Notes: generated by a model not told the origin, from the letters alone. DNA of 52,778 bases from Sulfurimonas sp. (GCA_016744115.1 JADGEZ010000010.1:1-52778), one strand, 5' to 3'; numbered from the stretch's first letter, positions 7,869-18,613 are shown. A program made the numbers and translations.

Positions 7869-8261
7869 ATGCTAATTCAAAAACGAGAGATACAAAAAGT
7901 ACCAAATGAGATGATGAATATGTTACATGAAGATGAACTAGAAGTTGTTAATGACTTGCATGATGCAGTTCTTACAAGAGATATAGAGAAAATTGATGAA
8001 CTTTTTGAAGCTCTTCTGGCGGAAACAGAAGTTCATTTTAAAACTGAAGAAGATATGATGCAACAAGTAGAGTTTGATGGCTATCAACTTCATAAAAGTG
8101 ATCATGACACTATGAGAGAAAAGTTGCAAAACTATCATAAACGATGGGAAGTACTCAAAGGTCCAAAAGAGTTAAAAGGTTTTTTAGAAAAAGAGTATAA
8201 GAAGTGGTTTATTTTACACATCTCAAAATGGGATGCTGATGCTGCATTGCATCTTGGATAA
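7869..8261 (+). CDS. Bacteriohemerythrin
   Basis: This 130-aa single-domain hemerythrin has a complete di-iron set: His31, His56 with Glu60 (HFKTEE), His75 and His79 (HKSDH), His117 and Asp122 (HISKWD). The protein binds O2 reversibly at the di-iron centre. Campylobacterota living at oxic-anoxic boundaries carry many copies, for O2 sensing, storage or protection. ACGGAG lies just before the ATG. Its 3' end overlaps the N-terminal codons of the following lipoprotein gene. Confidence 0.92.
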   Translation: MLIQKREIQKVPNEMMNMLHEDELEVVNDLHDAVLTRDIEKIDELFEALLAETEVHFKTEEDMMQQVEFDGYQLHKSDHDTMREKLQNYHKRWEVLKGPKELKGFLEKEYKKWFILHISKWDADAALHLG

Positions 8262-9198
8262 TACTCTCAAAAGATATAACACAATATTAGTGATTATTAC
8301 TGTATTGTTTTTATTGACTGCTTGTAGTGAAAAAAGAGCTTATGAGCTAGTTGTTGATTTAGGAAGATACCAAAGTGATTTGATACTAAAACAAGAAACT
8401 ATTTCAAATGATTTAAGTGTATCATATCTTGATAATAATATTAAAAGTGATAAAACATTAGTTTTAATTCACGGCTTTGGAGGAAATAAAGATTATTGGC
8501 TACAATTTGCCAAAGAATTAAAAGGTAAATACCATTTAATAATTCCTGATTTAATTGGCGATGGAGAAAGCTCAAAACCCATAAATATAGATTATACAAT
8601 TTCTAATCAAACAAAAATGTTAAAAGAATTTTTAAATAAATTTAAAAATAAAAATATAATTTTAATTGGAAATTCGATGGGTGGGCAAATTGCATTAAAC
8701 TATGCATATCATCATCAAATAGATTCTCTTGTTTTAATTGATCCTATGGGTATTAAAGTTGAAGAGTCATTTATAGATAAATTAGGTAAAGAAAAATTAC
8801 AAGAGATCTATTTAAATGTTTGCACAGTTGAAAAAATGCAAAAAATGATTGAAACTGGATTTAGTAAAGTACCTTATATTCCAAGTTCTATTTTAGAACA
8901 TTTGACAAAAGAAAAATGTAAAGTATCAAATTTAGATAGACTAAAATATAAAGGTTTATTTGATGAAAAATTAAATTTACTTGATAATGCGACGGAGAAA
9001 TCTACAAAATTAAATTTACCAACATTAATTTTATGGGGAAAAGAAGATAAAGTCTTTCATGTTAAAAATGCTAATGCGTTTAATAAAAATATTAAAAATT
9101 CAAAATTAATTATATTTGATAAATTAGGACATATGCCAATGATTGAAGATGCAGAATTAACTGCAAATAGCATTACAGAGTTTTTAAGTCTAAATTAA
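8233..9198 (+). CDS. Alpha/beta hydrolase, probable lipoprotein
   Basis: This hydrolase carries the motifs HGFGG (oxyanion loop), GNSMGG (nucleophile Ser), WGKEDKV (acid) and GHMPMIE (His). A hydrophobic stretch ending LLTACS is a lipobox, so the mature protein is a lipid-anchored periplasmic or outer-membrane esterase/lipase. The open frame starts at ATG 8233, inside the hemerythrin gene. A TTG at 8254 gives a more normal signal peptide, so the true start is uncertain. Codon use is even more A/T-rich than that of the neighbours. Its 3' end overlaps the convergent gene by 9 nt. Confidence 0.8.
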   Translation: MLMLHCILDNTLKRYNTILVIITVLFLLTACSEKRAYELVVDLGRYQSDLILKQETISNDLSVSYLDNNIKSDKTLVLIHGFGGNKDYWLQFAKELKGKYHLIIPDLIGDGESSKPINIDYTISNQTKMLKEFLNKFKNKNIILIGNSMGGQIALNYAYHHQIDSLVLIDPMGIKVEESFIDKLGKEKLQEIYLNVCTVEKMQKMIETGFSKVPYIPSSILEHLTKEKCKVSNLDRLKYKGLFDEKLNLLDNATEKSTKLNLPTLILWGKEDKVFHVKNANAFNKNIKNSKLIIFDKLGHMPMIEDAELTANSITEFLSLN

Positions 9199-10920
9199 AT
9201 TTAATACAGTATTTGTATCATTTAAAATTATTTTAAATGATACTCTTCTAGACTTTTCTTTATTTTCTACATCACCAATCTTTATTTTTTTAGAAAATCC
9301 TAGACCACTTCCTTTTAAAATATCAGCTAACCATACCTGTGTACTTTTATTTTGTAACATAAATACATAGCTTAGTGTTGAGTAGGCTCGACCCATAGAT
9401 AATTTTTCGTTATTAAGATAGTTTGTGCTAAAGCTTGACTTATTCCATTCACTTGAAGTATGACCATTGACTTCTAAGTTAGCTATAAATTTTTTATTTT
9501 TATCTAAAAAAGGAAGTAGTTTTTTAGAAAATCCATCTATAAACAATTTTTGTTTTTTGTTGAGTTTATATTTGCCTATTTTAAATAATAGGTTCTTGTC
9601 TATAAGCTCTATGGTTAAATCTTTTTTGATTTTGATTTGATTGGCTTTTATCTCATCTTTAAACAGTTTGCTTAATGAAGTATAAAAATTATCTATTTTT
9701 GCATATACCTGAGTTATTGTGCCATCTTGATTTATAAGGCAAACCCACATATTTGATTCTTGAGATATTGGACTTGTGCTGATTCCAGCTACGCCAGCTT
9801 GAGAGTTATTTAAAATTGTTACAGCGTTAAACGCATCGTAATTTTCATCTCCGTAATGCTCTTGATTAATCATTGTGAGTTTATCATCTAAAATCATTAC
9901 TAGGGCATCGGTATTGTAAGTGTCTTTAACATAACCAACGCCTATGATATTTCCATTTGAATACTCTTTTATATCTTTGAGTACACTTGAATAAGAAGTA
10001 GGTATTTTTGCATCTATAAGGATATTTTTTTGTAGGTTGAATTTCATGAGTCTTATTTGCTCTTTGTTGAGTGCATTTCTTCTTGTTAAGGAGAGTAGAA
10101 AATTGTTATCTCGTAATCTAATGATTTTATGAGGTGTTATGTTATTTTCTTCTTTATAGTGTTTAAGCCATATTTTGTTGCCATTTTCGGTGATTCTCAT
10201 TAGCGTAATATTTTTATTTTTATCGTAGGATGTTGTGCTTATAACAATGATAGAACCATCCCTTGCTTCAACGGCATCTATACCTCTATCATCATACTCT
10301 GTTCCATATTTTTTACTCCATAGCTTTTTACCATCTTTTGAATAACGACTTAGATATATATCATTGAGTCCAAGTCCCGTTTCAAACATACTATCACTAG
10401 GGGATCTTGAAGTACTAGATGTTCCAACTGCTAAAACACCGCCATCACTCAAAAGGATGAGTTTATTCATTCTATCGTAGTTTTTTGTGCCAAATATTTT
10501 AGAAAAAATTATGTTTGCATTTGCATCAAGTTTGACTATGAGGAGTGAACCATCTAAGGTATATCCACCGATAAAGTAACCATTATTAGGTGTTTTAACC
10601 AGTGCGATTGCTTCACTAAATGTCGCTATTTTACTAGTTTTATTGATAATCACATTTGCGTTTTCATCAACTTTTATAAAAGCTATTTGTGAACCATAAG
10701 AATCAGAAAAACTATCTAAGTAATCAAAGGCACTTTTATAAGTTGTTCCGCTAGATGCAGATTTCTTATAGTTTTTTGTGATACCAATAGCAGAAATAGT
10801 CCTATCATAATCTTGAGTAATATCAAGAAGTGATTGATCAAACTGTTTATCTATAATAATAGAAAAATCTTTTGCATAAAGCGTTAGTAGAGATAATAAG
10901 AGAAGTAAAATATATTTCAT
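9190..10920 (-). CDS. Secreted beta-propeller protein with OmpA-like C-terminal domain
   Basis: This 576-aa protein has a signal peptide (MKYILLLLLSLLTLYA). Repeated blades of the type GGxLxxGxTxS, LxxLDxNGxxxWxKxYG follow (about 40-400), a propeller of the sort seen in many secreted WD-like proteins. The last about 150 residues fit an OmpA/MotB peptidoglycan-binding domain: FKIGKYKLNKKQK, VNGHTSSEW, LSMGRAYSTLSY, SRRVSF. The likely role is a periplasmic or outer-membrane protein attached to peptidoglycan; the ligand of the propeller is unknown. It is a single gene, convergent with the hydrolase. Confidence 0.7.
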   Translation of the reverse strand: MKYILLLLLSLLTLYAKDFSIIIDKQFDQSLLDITQDYDRTISAIGITKNYKKSASSGTTYKSAFDYLDSFSDSYGSQIAFIKVDENANVIINKTSKIATFSEAIALVKTPNNGYFIGGYTLDGSLLIVKLDANANIIFSKIFGTKNYDRMNKLILLSDGGVLAVGTSSTSRSPSDSMFETGLGLNDIYLSRYSKDGKKLWSKKYGTEYDDRGIDAVEARDGSIIVISTTSYDKNKNITLMRITENGNKIWLKHYKEENNITPHKIIRLRDNNFLLSLTRRNALNKEQIRLMKFNLQKNILIDAKIPTSYSSVLKDIKEYSNGNIIGVGYVKDTYNTDALVMILDDKLTMINQEHYGDENYDAFNAVTILNNSQAGVAGISTSPISQESNMWVCLINQDGTITQVYAKIDNFYTSLSKLFKDEIKANQIKIKKDLTIELIDKNLLFKIGKYKLNKKQKLFIDGFSKKLLPFLDKNKKFIANLEVNGHTSSEWNKSSFSTNYLNNEKLSMGRAYSTLSYVFMLQNKSTQVWLADILKGSGLGFSKKIKIGDVENKEKSRRVSFKIILNDTNTVLNLI

Positions 10921-11017
10921 AACTTAGTTAGTAGCAAAAAATATTCCTACTTATAAATATTAAGAAGAAGTCTAGTTGATTAAAAAGATAAAAAGCATTA
11001 TTAAAGAGAATATTAAG

Positions 11018-11023
11018 TATAAT
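11018..11023 (+). promoter_or_regulatory. Probable -10 box of the pyrH operon
   Basis: A perfect TATAAT lies 27 bases before the pyrH start codon, within AT-rich spacer. No clear -35 is seen, as usual for housekeeping promoters in this phylum. Confidence 0.45.
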
Positions 11024-11050
11024 AAAAAGATTTTATAAAAAGGTGTATGA

Positions 11051-11761
<711 letters not shown>

Positions 11762-11786
11762 ATTAAATGAACAGGAAACTAAAAAT

Positions 11787-12008
11787 ATGAAAACAGAAGA
11801 ATTAACAGCAAAGATTTTAGATGATAATCCTAGTATGGATAACTACCAATTAGCAATAGCTGTGTCAAAAAGAACTGATGAACTTTTAAATGGTTCACCA
11901 AGTAAATTAAACATAGATCCTAAAAAAATAAAAGCTGCTGATTTAGCACTTATGGAAATGGCTGAGGGCTTGTTGAAAGTCAAAGGGTTTGTTGGTGTAG
12001 TAAAGTAA
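11787..12008 (+). CDS. rpoZ: RNA polymerase omega subunit
   Basis: The 73-aa protein matches omega from Campylobacterota. It has the RpoZ core DNYQLAIAVSKRTDELL and a C-terminal helix rich in Ala, Leu and Glu. Omega helps assemble RNA polymerase and forms part of one ppGpp site in some bacteria. It lies 25 nt after pyrH and 6 nt before the ppGpp synthetase gene, a common rpoZ-spoT arrangement. Confidence 0.93.
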   Translation: MKTEELTAKILDDNPSMDNYQLAIAVSKRTDELLNGSPSKLNIDPKKIKAADLALMEMAEGLLKVKGFVGVVK

Positions 12009-12014
12009 TTTATT

Positions 12015-14168
12015 GTGAGTTTGAGCCAAATAGATATTGAAAAAGTTAAACATCTTCATAGTATTGACTCAGCCTCAGCATATCTTTTTTCTCATATTGA
12101 GTCTAGTGAGAAGCTAAAAAGAGCCTTAGAGTATTCAAAAAAAGCACATACTTCTCAAACTAGAAAGAGTGGTGAGCCTTATGTTATACATCCTATCTTA
12201 GTTGCGAGTATTGTAGTTTCTATCACGAATGATGAGGCGATGGCTATAGCTGCTTTGCTTCATGATATTGTAGAAGATACAGACATTAGCATAGAAGAAG
12301 TATCTCAACTTTTTGGTGAAGATGTTGCACACTTAGTTGAGGGTCTTACTAAGATAGATATTTTACGAGATTCAGAACTTATTCCTTCCGCATCAAATGA
12401 AAGGCTTATAGTTTCAGCACTCTCCTTTAGAAAAATGCTTTTAGCAAGTGTAAAAGATGTCAAAATTTTAGTGATAAAGCTATGCGATAGGCTTCACAAT
12501 ATGCTCACTCTTGATGCTCTTCCTGAACATAAACAACTCCGAATTGCGGAAGAAACCTTAGTTGTGTATGCTCCTATTGCCCATCGTCTAGGTATTTCCT
12601 TTTTAAAAAATATATTAGAAGATTTGAGCTTTTCATACTTGTTTAAAGAAGAAAAACACCATATTGATAATTATTTAGACACAAATTATCATGCGATGGA
12701 GATGAAACTCAACGAATTTAAAGAATCTGTTACAAGATTACTTAGTAAAAATGGTTTTTGCGAAGATGATTTTGAGATAATTTCTCGCGTAAAACATCGC
12801 TACTCAATATACCTAAAGATGCAAAGAAAAGGGGTCTCAATTGATGAAGTCCTTGACCTTTTAGCACTTAGAATTTTAACTACTGATGCTGTTAGATGTT
12901 ATAATATTCTAGGCTTGATACATTTGCATTATCAACCGCTTTCTTCAAGGTTTAAAGATTATATTGCTGTTGCTAAAGATAATGGTTACCAAACTATACA
13001 CACGACAGTTTTTTGTAATACTGCCATTTTTGAAGTTCAAATTAGAACCTATGATATGCACAAAACTGCGGAGCTTGGAGTTGCTGCACATTGGAAATAT
13101 AAAAGCGGTGGAAACAATGATATAAAATTAGATTGGTTGCATAATCTTCAATATCAAAATGAATCCGTAGAAGATTTTTATGAACTTATTAAAAATGATT
13201 TGTACTCTGAAGATATATCAGTTTTTTCTCCAAAAGGGGATGCTTTTACACTCCCTCGTGGTGCTGTTGTTTTGGACTTTGCTTACGCAGTTCATACAGA
13301 AGTGGGAAATAAAGCAGACACTTGCCTTATAAACAAAACTAAAGCATCACTCTTAAGTGAACTTAGTAACGGTGATATTGTTAAAGTCAATACAACAGAC
13401 GAAATCATAACAAGATGCTCTTGGATTGATGCTGTGAAAACTTCTAAAGCGACATCAAGTATGAGGTTAAATTGTAATGCTAGAATTAGAGAGATTAATT
13501 CTAAATCTAGTGTTTTGATTGTTTCCACGGTTATGGGCTTAAAAGCTTCAAGAATTGAAGAATGGTTAGATAACAATATTAGTGATGGACGCTCAAATAT
13601 TCCTTGTGACATAGAAAACTTTAGATCCGTTATAGGAAATTATACAGCAGATATTAGTAAAAACAATAGATTTACATCCTTTTTATCTCGTCATAAATTT
13701 AAATTAAAATCAAAAAAAATTTCAGGACTAGAGATATTTACTAATCGTCATATCAGTGATATAGTCTTTGATTATTGTTGTCATCCAAAATCTGGTGATG
13801 AGATTATGGCATTTATTGAAAAAGCAAAAGTACATGTCCATCATAAAATGTGCGGGCATGCTTATAAAAAACTTGAAAAGCATGAACCTATGGTTTTTAT
13901 TCGTTGGCAAAAGAAAAATAAACATAAATACAATTTAATTGGATCTTTACATAATGAAAAAGGTGCATTAGCAGACTTTTTAACATATCTTGTAAAACTA
14001 AACATAGATCTTAGTTCCATAGAGTTAGGAAAAGATACTGCTGATTATGTAAAATATTGTGAGTTAGGATTTGAATCTGATGAAGCAGATATTAACGCAC
14101 TTCGTGTTAAAATAAGTAATAAAATAAAAGTCATTCACTTCATTAGAACAGATGATGCTTACAGATGA
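12015..14168 (+). CDS. spoT: Bifunctional (p)ppGpp synthetase/hydrolase (Rel/SpoT)
   Basis: This 717-aa protein has the full RSH layout. The HD hydrolase domain includes HPILVAS and LLHDIVEDTD, so the hydrolase site is intact. The synthetase domain includes RVKHRYSIY, FKDYIAVAKDNGYQ and HTTVF. A TGS domain (VFSPKGDAFTLPRGA) and a C-terminal ACT domain (from about GSLHNEKGALADFL) follow. It makes and degrades (p)ppGpp in the stringent response. The start is a GTG at 12015 with a weak ribosome site, 6 nt after rpoZ; coupling to rpoZ translation is likely. Confidence 0.95.
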   Translation: MSLSQIDIEKVKHLHSIDSASAYLFSHIESSEKLKRALEYSKKAHTSQTRKSGEPYVIHPILVASIVVSITNDEAMAIAALLHDIVEDTDISIEEVSQLFGEDVAHLVEGLTKIDILRDSELIPSASNERLIVSALSFRKMLLASVKDVKILVIKLCDRLHNMLTLDALPEHKQLRIAEETLVVYAPIAHRLGISFLKNILEDLSFSYLFKEEKHHIDNYLDTNYHAMEMKLNEFKESVTRLLSKNGFCEDDFEIISRVKHRYSIYLKMQRKGVSIDEVLDLLALRILTTDAVRCYNILGLIHLHYQPLSSRFKDYIAVAKDNGYQTIHTTVFCNTAIFEVQIRTYDMHKTAELGVAAHWKYKSGGNNDIKLDWLHNLQYQNESVEDFYELIKNDLYSEDISVFSPKGDAFTLPRGAVVLDFAYAVHTEVGNKADTCLINKTKASLLSELSNGDIVKVNTTDEIITRCSWIDAVKTSKATSSMRLNCNARIREINSKSSVLIVSTVMGLKASRIEEWLDNNISDGRSNIPCDIENFRSVIGNYTADISKNNRFTSFLSRHKFKLKSKKISGLEIFTNRHISDIVFDYCCHPKSGDEIMAFIEKAKVHVHHKMCGHAYKKLEKHEPMVFIRWQKKNKHKYNLIGSLHNEKGALADFLTYLVKLNIDLSSIELGKDTADYVKYCELGFESDEADINALRVKISNKIKVIHFIRTDDAYR

Positions 14169-14192
14169 ATATTATAAATAGGAAGTAAATAT

Positions 14193-15392
14193 ATGCTAGA
14201 AGAAGCGTTAAGAGAAATTAAAAGAGGTACTGCTGAAATAATTGATATTCAAAGAATTGAAAAGCTCTTGACTTCATACTTTGAAGATGCTAAAACATAT
14301 ACAGTAAAAGCTGGATTTGATCCTACTGCTCCAGACTTACACTTAGGGCATACTGTACTTTTACAAAAACTTGCAACATTTCAAAAATACGGTGCAAGAG
14401 TTCAATTTTTAATCGGTGATTTTACTGCAACTATCGGTGATCCAACTGGCAAATCGGCAACAAGAAAAGTCCTCACAAATGTAGATATTGTAAAAAATAT
14501 TGAGTCCTATACTACGCAAGCTTTTAAGATTTTAGATAAGAGCAAGACAGATATTGTTTATAACAAAGACTGGTTAGAACCTCTTGGCTCTATAGGAATG
14601 TTAGAACTTGCCTCAAACCTTACAGTAGCAAGAATGCTAGAGCGTGATGACTTTTCAAAAAGATATGAATCTCAGACTCCAATTGCGGTAAGTGAGTTTA
14701 TATATCCATTACTTCAAGGTTATGATAGTGTATATTTAAAAAGTGATATCGAGATAGGTGGAACTGATCAGAAATTTAACCTTTTGATGGGAAGACAATT
14801 ACAAAAAACTTATGAAGTTAAAAAACAACAAGCAGTTTTAATGATGCCTATTTTAGAGGGGCTTGATGGTGTTCACAAGATGAGTAAATCTTTAGGAAAC
14901 TATATTGGTGTGTCTGATGAAGCTAATGATATGTTTGGTAAAATTTTGAGTATATCTGATGAGTTAATGTGGAGATATTTTGAGCTATTGAGTACAAAAT
15001 CTTTAGATGAAATAGATTTGATAAAAACAGGTGTACAAAATGCTTCTATTCATCCTAAAATGGTCAAAGAAGACTTGGCTCATGAGATAACTACAAGGTT
15101 TCATTCTTATGAAAAAGCAACAGCTGCGAAAGAAGAATTTGATAGAGTTCACACAAAAAGTAAAATTCCTACAGATATAGCTCAATTTTTAATAAATGGA
15201 GAAGTTTGGATAGCAAAAGCCTTAGTTGAATGTAAAATTTCTCCATCAACTTCACAAGCAAGGCGAGATATTAAGCAAGGTGCTGTTAGAATAGACCAAA
15301 TAAAAGTCTCAGATGAGCAATTACAACTTACAAGCGGTGAGTATGTACTCCAAGTTGGAAAAAGAAAATTTGCAAAATTAAAGGTTATTTAA
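14193..15392 (+). CDS. tyrS: Tyrosyl-tRNA synthetase
   Basis: TyrRS attaches tyrosine to its tRNA. The 399-aa protein has the class I signatures HLGH (in DLHLGHTVLL) and KMSKS (in VHKMSKSLGN), FIYPLLQGYD for substrate binding, and an S4-type RNA-binding C-terminus (SQARRDIKQGAVRI). It belongs to the longer TyrS subtype. It lies in the pyrH operon and its stop directly abuts the next start. Confidence 0.97.
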   Translation: MLEEALREIKRGTAEIIDIQRIEKLLTSYFEDAKTYTVKAGFDPTAPDLHLGHTVLLQKLATFQKYGARVQFLIGDFTATIGDPTGKSATRKVLTNVDIVKNIESYTTQAFKILDKSKTDIVYNKDWLEPLGSIGMLELASNLTVARMLERDDFSKRYESQTPIAVSEFIYPLLQGYDSVYLKSDIEIGGTDQKFNLLMGRQLQKTYEVKKQQAVLMMPILEGLDGVHKMSKSLGNYIGVSDEANDMFGKILSISDELMWRYFELLSTKSLDEIDLIKTGVQNASIHPKMVKEDLAHEITTRFHSYEKATAAKEEFDRVHTKSKIPTDIAQFLINGEVWIAKALVECKISPSTSQARRDIKQGAVRIDQIKVSDEQLQLTSGEYVLQVGKRKFAKLKVI

Positions 15393-16484
15393 ATGAGTTT
15401 TAAATCTTTACAAATCGGAAAATATACAATTGAGAAGCCTATTGTTCAGGGTGGAATGGGTGTTGGTATCTCTTGGGATCAATTGGCAGGAACAGTTTCA
15501 AAAGAGGGCGGACTTGGTGTAGTTTCTTCTGTAGGAACAGGTTATTTTATGGATAAAAAATATTCTAAAAAACTTGTCTCCGAGAGACCTTTAAATGCTA
15601 TAAATTTTTACTCAGCAGAGGGCTTTAAAGCGATTCATGATAGTGCTAGAAAAATTTGTGGAGATAAACCACTTGCTGCTAATGTTTTATATGCTATAAA
15701 TGATTATGGGCGTGTAGTTAAAGATGCTTGTGAAGCTGGATTTAATATGATTATAACGGGGGCTGGACTTCCTACTAATATGCCTGAATTTACTGAAGGT
15801 TACCCTGATGTTGCTTTAATCCCTATTGTATCATCTGCAAAAGCACTTAAAATCATTTGTAAAAGATGGAAAAAAAGATATGACAGGATACCTGACGCAG
15901 TAATAGTTGAGGGTCCAAAGTCTGGTGGACATCAAGGCTTTTCTTATGAGCAATGTAAACTACCAGAGAATCAGTTAGAAAATATCGTTGCTCCAGTGGT
16001 AGAAGAAGCAGCTAAATGGGGAGATATTCCAGTTATTGCGGCTGGAGGCGTTTGGGATAAAACAGACATAGAAGAGATGATGAGTCTGGGTGCTCGTGGG
16101 GTTCAAATGGGAACTCGTTTTATAGGTACACAAGAATGCGATGCACATGATAATTTTAAACAAGTTCTTTTAAATGCTAAAAAGGACGATATTAAACTTA
16201 TGTCATCCCCTGTAGGTTATCCTGCTCAAGGTGTTGTGACAAACCTTACTCATTTAGTAGCAAAAAGAGAAGGTCCAGCTATTAAATGTATCTCAAACTG
16301 TGTCGCTCCATGTCACCGTGGTGAAGAAGCTAAGGCAGTTGGTTTTTGTATAGCCGATAGATTAAGTGATGCTTATAGAGGTAAGCTTGAGACTGGGTTA
16401 TTTTTCTCTGGAACTAATGGATATAGATTAGATAAAATTATTACAGTCAAAGAGTTGATAGTAAAATTAACACAAGGCGAATAA
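15393..16484 (+). CDS. Nitronate monooxygenase-like flavoprotein
   Basis: This 363-aa TIM-barrel FMN enzyme belongs to the NMO/FabK-related family. Motifs include PIVQGGMGVGIS at the N-terminus, GAGLPT, VEGPKSGGHQG, PVIAAGGVWD and GARGVQMGTRFIGT (FMN phosphate binding). A Cys-rich stretch, CISNCVAPCHRG, near the C-terminus is shared with clostridial and epsilon homologues. Members oxidise nitronates, or serve as enoyl-ACP reductases or propionate-3-nitronate detoxifiers; the exact substrate here is open. It starts with no gap after tyrS. Confidence 0.85.
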   Translation: MSFKSLQIGKYTIEKPIVQGGMGVGISWDQLAGTVSKEGGLGVVSSVGTGYFMDKKYSKKLVSERPLNAINFYSAEGFKAIHDSARKICGDKPLAANVLYAINDYGRVVKDACEAGFNMIITGAGLPTNMPEFTEGYPDVALIPIVSSAKALKIICKRWKKRYDRIPDAVIVEGPKSGGHQGFSYEQCKLPENQLENIVAPVVEEAAKWGDIPVIAAGGVWDKTDIEEMMSLGARGVQMGTRFIGTQECDAHDNFKQVLLNAKKDDIKLMSSPVGYPAQGVVTNLTHLVAKREGPAIKCISNCVAPCHRGEEAKAVGFCIADRLSDAYRGKLETGLFFSGTNGYRLDKIITVKELIVKLTQGE

Positions 16485-16491
16485 AACTCGA

Positions 16492-17877
16492 ATGTTGCGT
16501 CTTATAGTAGTTCTTTTTATTTTTGCTCTTTCTCTTGATGCCTTGAGTGATTCTCAAATTGTAAAGCGTGCAAATGACTTTATGAAATCAAGTAATAAAT
16601 CTAATCATTTTAGAGCTTATAATGACTATAAAAACCTGTATTTACGCTCTATCATGTCTGAGGACAATAGTCTAAGAATTATATCTTTAAAAGGTATTGT
16701 TAATAGTGGAAAAAAACTCCATATTGATACTAGCTCTTATAAAAATGAACTCAATGATTTAAAACTGCATGATCCTCAGGCTACAAAAAAGATAAAGCAA
16801 ACTAAAACACATATAAAACAAAAAACTATCACCGTTAATTCTTCTCATAAATTACAATCAATAAATTTTCAAGGTGATGAACTTATTTTAAGCTTCGATA
16901 AAAAATTAAAATCTAAACAAGTAAATTATTTTACTCTCTATGATCCAAAAAAACAACAGTATAAATATGTTTTTGACATTCATGCTTCAATGCTTATTCA
17001 ATCAAAAACATTACGCAAAGAGGGTATTAAGCGTATAAAATTAGCACAATATAAACCAAACACCATAAGACTTGTAATTCAAAATAATTCTAAATTAAAA
17101 ATAAATTTTAAAAAAAAAGCTGAACTGCTAATCGTAAAAATAAAGCATTCACTAAAAACAAAAAAAACTAAAGTACGAATACCCTTAAGACTCGACAGAA
17201 ATAAAATTATAGTTATTGATGCTGGACATGGTGGAAAAGATCCAGGTGCAATAGGGTACAAAAAATATCAAGAGAAAGTTGTTGTTTTCCAAGTTGCAAG
17301 AGAGTTAAGGCAGATATTAAAATCTCGTGGGTATAAAGTTTATATGACTCGTAATAGAGATAAGTATGTAAAACTTAGCGAGAGAACAAAGTATGCAAAT
17401 AAAAAAAATGCTGATATATTTGTGTCAGTTCATGCTAATGCAGTTGCAAAAAAAAATGCACACAAGGTTCAAGGGATAGAATGCTACTTTTTGTCTAAAT
17501 CAAAATCTTCAAAGGCTAAAAAAGTTGCAGCTAAAGAAAACTCTTCAGATTTAAGTGATATGAATTTTTATGGAAAACAGAGCTTTTTAAATACCCTCAA
17601 TTCTCATAATATTGTAGCATCAAATAAGCTAGCCATTGATTTGCAAAGAGGGATGCTAGGATCACTTAAAAAATCTTACAAAAATGTGCATGATGGGGGA
17701 GTAAGAGAAGGTCCTTTTTGGGTCTTAGTTGGAGCACAAATGCCATCTGTATTGGTTGAAATTGGTTTTATGACACATCCATCAGAAGCAAAAAGATTGG
17801 TAAGCTCAAAATATCAAAAAAAAATAGCACATGGCTTAGGCAATGGAATCGAGAGATATTTTTTAAATTCTAAATAA
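16492..17877 (+). CDS. amiC: N-acetylmuramoyl-L-alanine amidase (AmiC-type)
   Basis: AmiC-type amidases cleave peptide side chains from peptidoglycan in the periplasm during cell separation. This 461-aa protein has a signal peptide (ends near LDALS), a Lys-rich linker, an AMIN targeting domain (about 115-215) and a C-terminal Amidase_3 domain (about 233-458). Zinc ligands are visible in DAGHGGKDPG, in the Glu of YQEKVV and in SVHANA, with the catalytic Glu in LVEIGFMTHPSE. It lies 7 nt after the flavoprotein gene. Confidence 0.93.
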   Translation: MLRLIVVLFIFALSLDALSDSQIVKRANDFMKSSNKSNHFRAYNDYKNLYLRSIMSEDNSLRIISLKGIVNSGKKLHIDTSSYKNELNDLKLHDPQATKKIKQTKTHIKQKTITVNSSHKLQSINFQGDELILSFDKKLKSKQVNYFTLYDPKKQQYKYVFDIHASMLIQSKTLRKEGIKRIKLAQYKPNTIRLVIQNNSKLKINFKKKAELLIVKIKHSLKTKKTKVRIPLRLDRNKIIVIDAGHGGKDPGAIGYKKYQEKVVVFQVARELRQILKSRGYKVYMTRNRDKYVKLSERTKYANKKNADIFVSVHANAVAKKNAHKVQGIECYFLSKSKSSKAKKVAAKENSSDLSDMNFYGKQSFLNTLNSHNIVASNKLAIDLQRGMLGSLKKSYKNVHDGGVREGPFWVLVGAQMPSVLVEIGFMTHPSEAKRLVSSKYQKKIAHGLGNGIERYFLNSK

Positions 17878-17908
17878 TTTTAAGTACTAAAACTAGGAGA
17901 AAAAAGTA

Positions 17909-18613
17909 ATGGCAAAGATAGTTATTTTAAGTGGGGCAGGATTGAGTGCTGAATCTGGGATTTCTACATTTAGAGATAGCGGTGGACTTTGGGAAGAATA
18001 TGATGTTTCAGTAGTTTGTAATCATGACTCACTTGATATTAACAAAGATATAACTATAGAATTTTATAATAAAAGACGCTCAGAGTTAGAAGACAAAGAA
18101 GCAAATCATGCTCATAAAGTGATAGCTCAACTTAAAAGTGAATATCCAAATGATATAGCTGTGATAACACAAAATGTAGATAATCTTTTTGAAAAAGCAC
18201 AAATGAAGAGTGATGAAGTGATTCATCTTCATGGTTTTATGCCTGAAATTAGATGTAGAGAGTGTGAGAAAGTATATGATATAGGCTATAAAAAACTCCA
18301 AGACTTTAATGATGGGCAGTGTCTTGAATGTTCAGCAGATTTAAGACCAAATATAGTTTTCTTTGGAGAGTCTGCACCAATGTATGAGCGTTTAAATGCA
18401 GAAATTAGTAATTGTGAACTTTTTATTGTTATAGGAACTAGTGGTGAAGTAGTAGGTGTAAACTCTATAGCACAGTATGTTACTAGGTCTATTTTAAATA
18501 ACTTAGAACCTAGCCGTGCTATAGAAGATAGCTTGTTTTCAAAAGTTTTATATATGAAAGCAACTGAAGCTATAGATGAAATTGCTAAAGAAATTGATGA
18601 TTTTTTAGAATAA
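17909..18613 (+). CDS. cobB: Sir2-family NAD-dependent protein deacylase
   Basis: The 234-aa sirtuin has GAGLSAESGISTFRD (NAD binding), TQNVDNLFEKA, the catalytic HLHG, and a zinc knuckle formed by CRECEKVYDIG and CLECSADLRP, then PNIVFFGE. It removes acyl groups from protein lysines using NAD and releases nicotinamide, the substrate of the nadV product found elsewhere in this window. A good ribosome site (AGGAG) precedes the ATG. It is the last gene of the housekeeping run. Confidence 0.93.
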   Translation: MAKIVILSGAGLSAESGISTFRDSGGLWEEYDVSVVCNHDSLDINKDITIEFYNKRRSELEDKEANHAHKVIAQLKSEYPNDIAVITQNVDNLFEKAQMKSDEVIHLHGFMPEIRCRECEKVYDIGYKKLQDFNDGQCLECSADLRPNIVFFGESAPMYERLNAEISNCELFIVIGTSGEVVGVNSIAQYVTRSILNNLEPSRAIEDSLFSKVLYMKATEAIDEIAKEIDDFLE

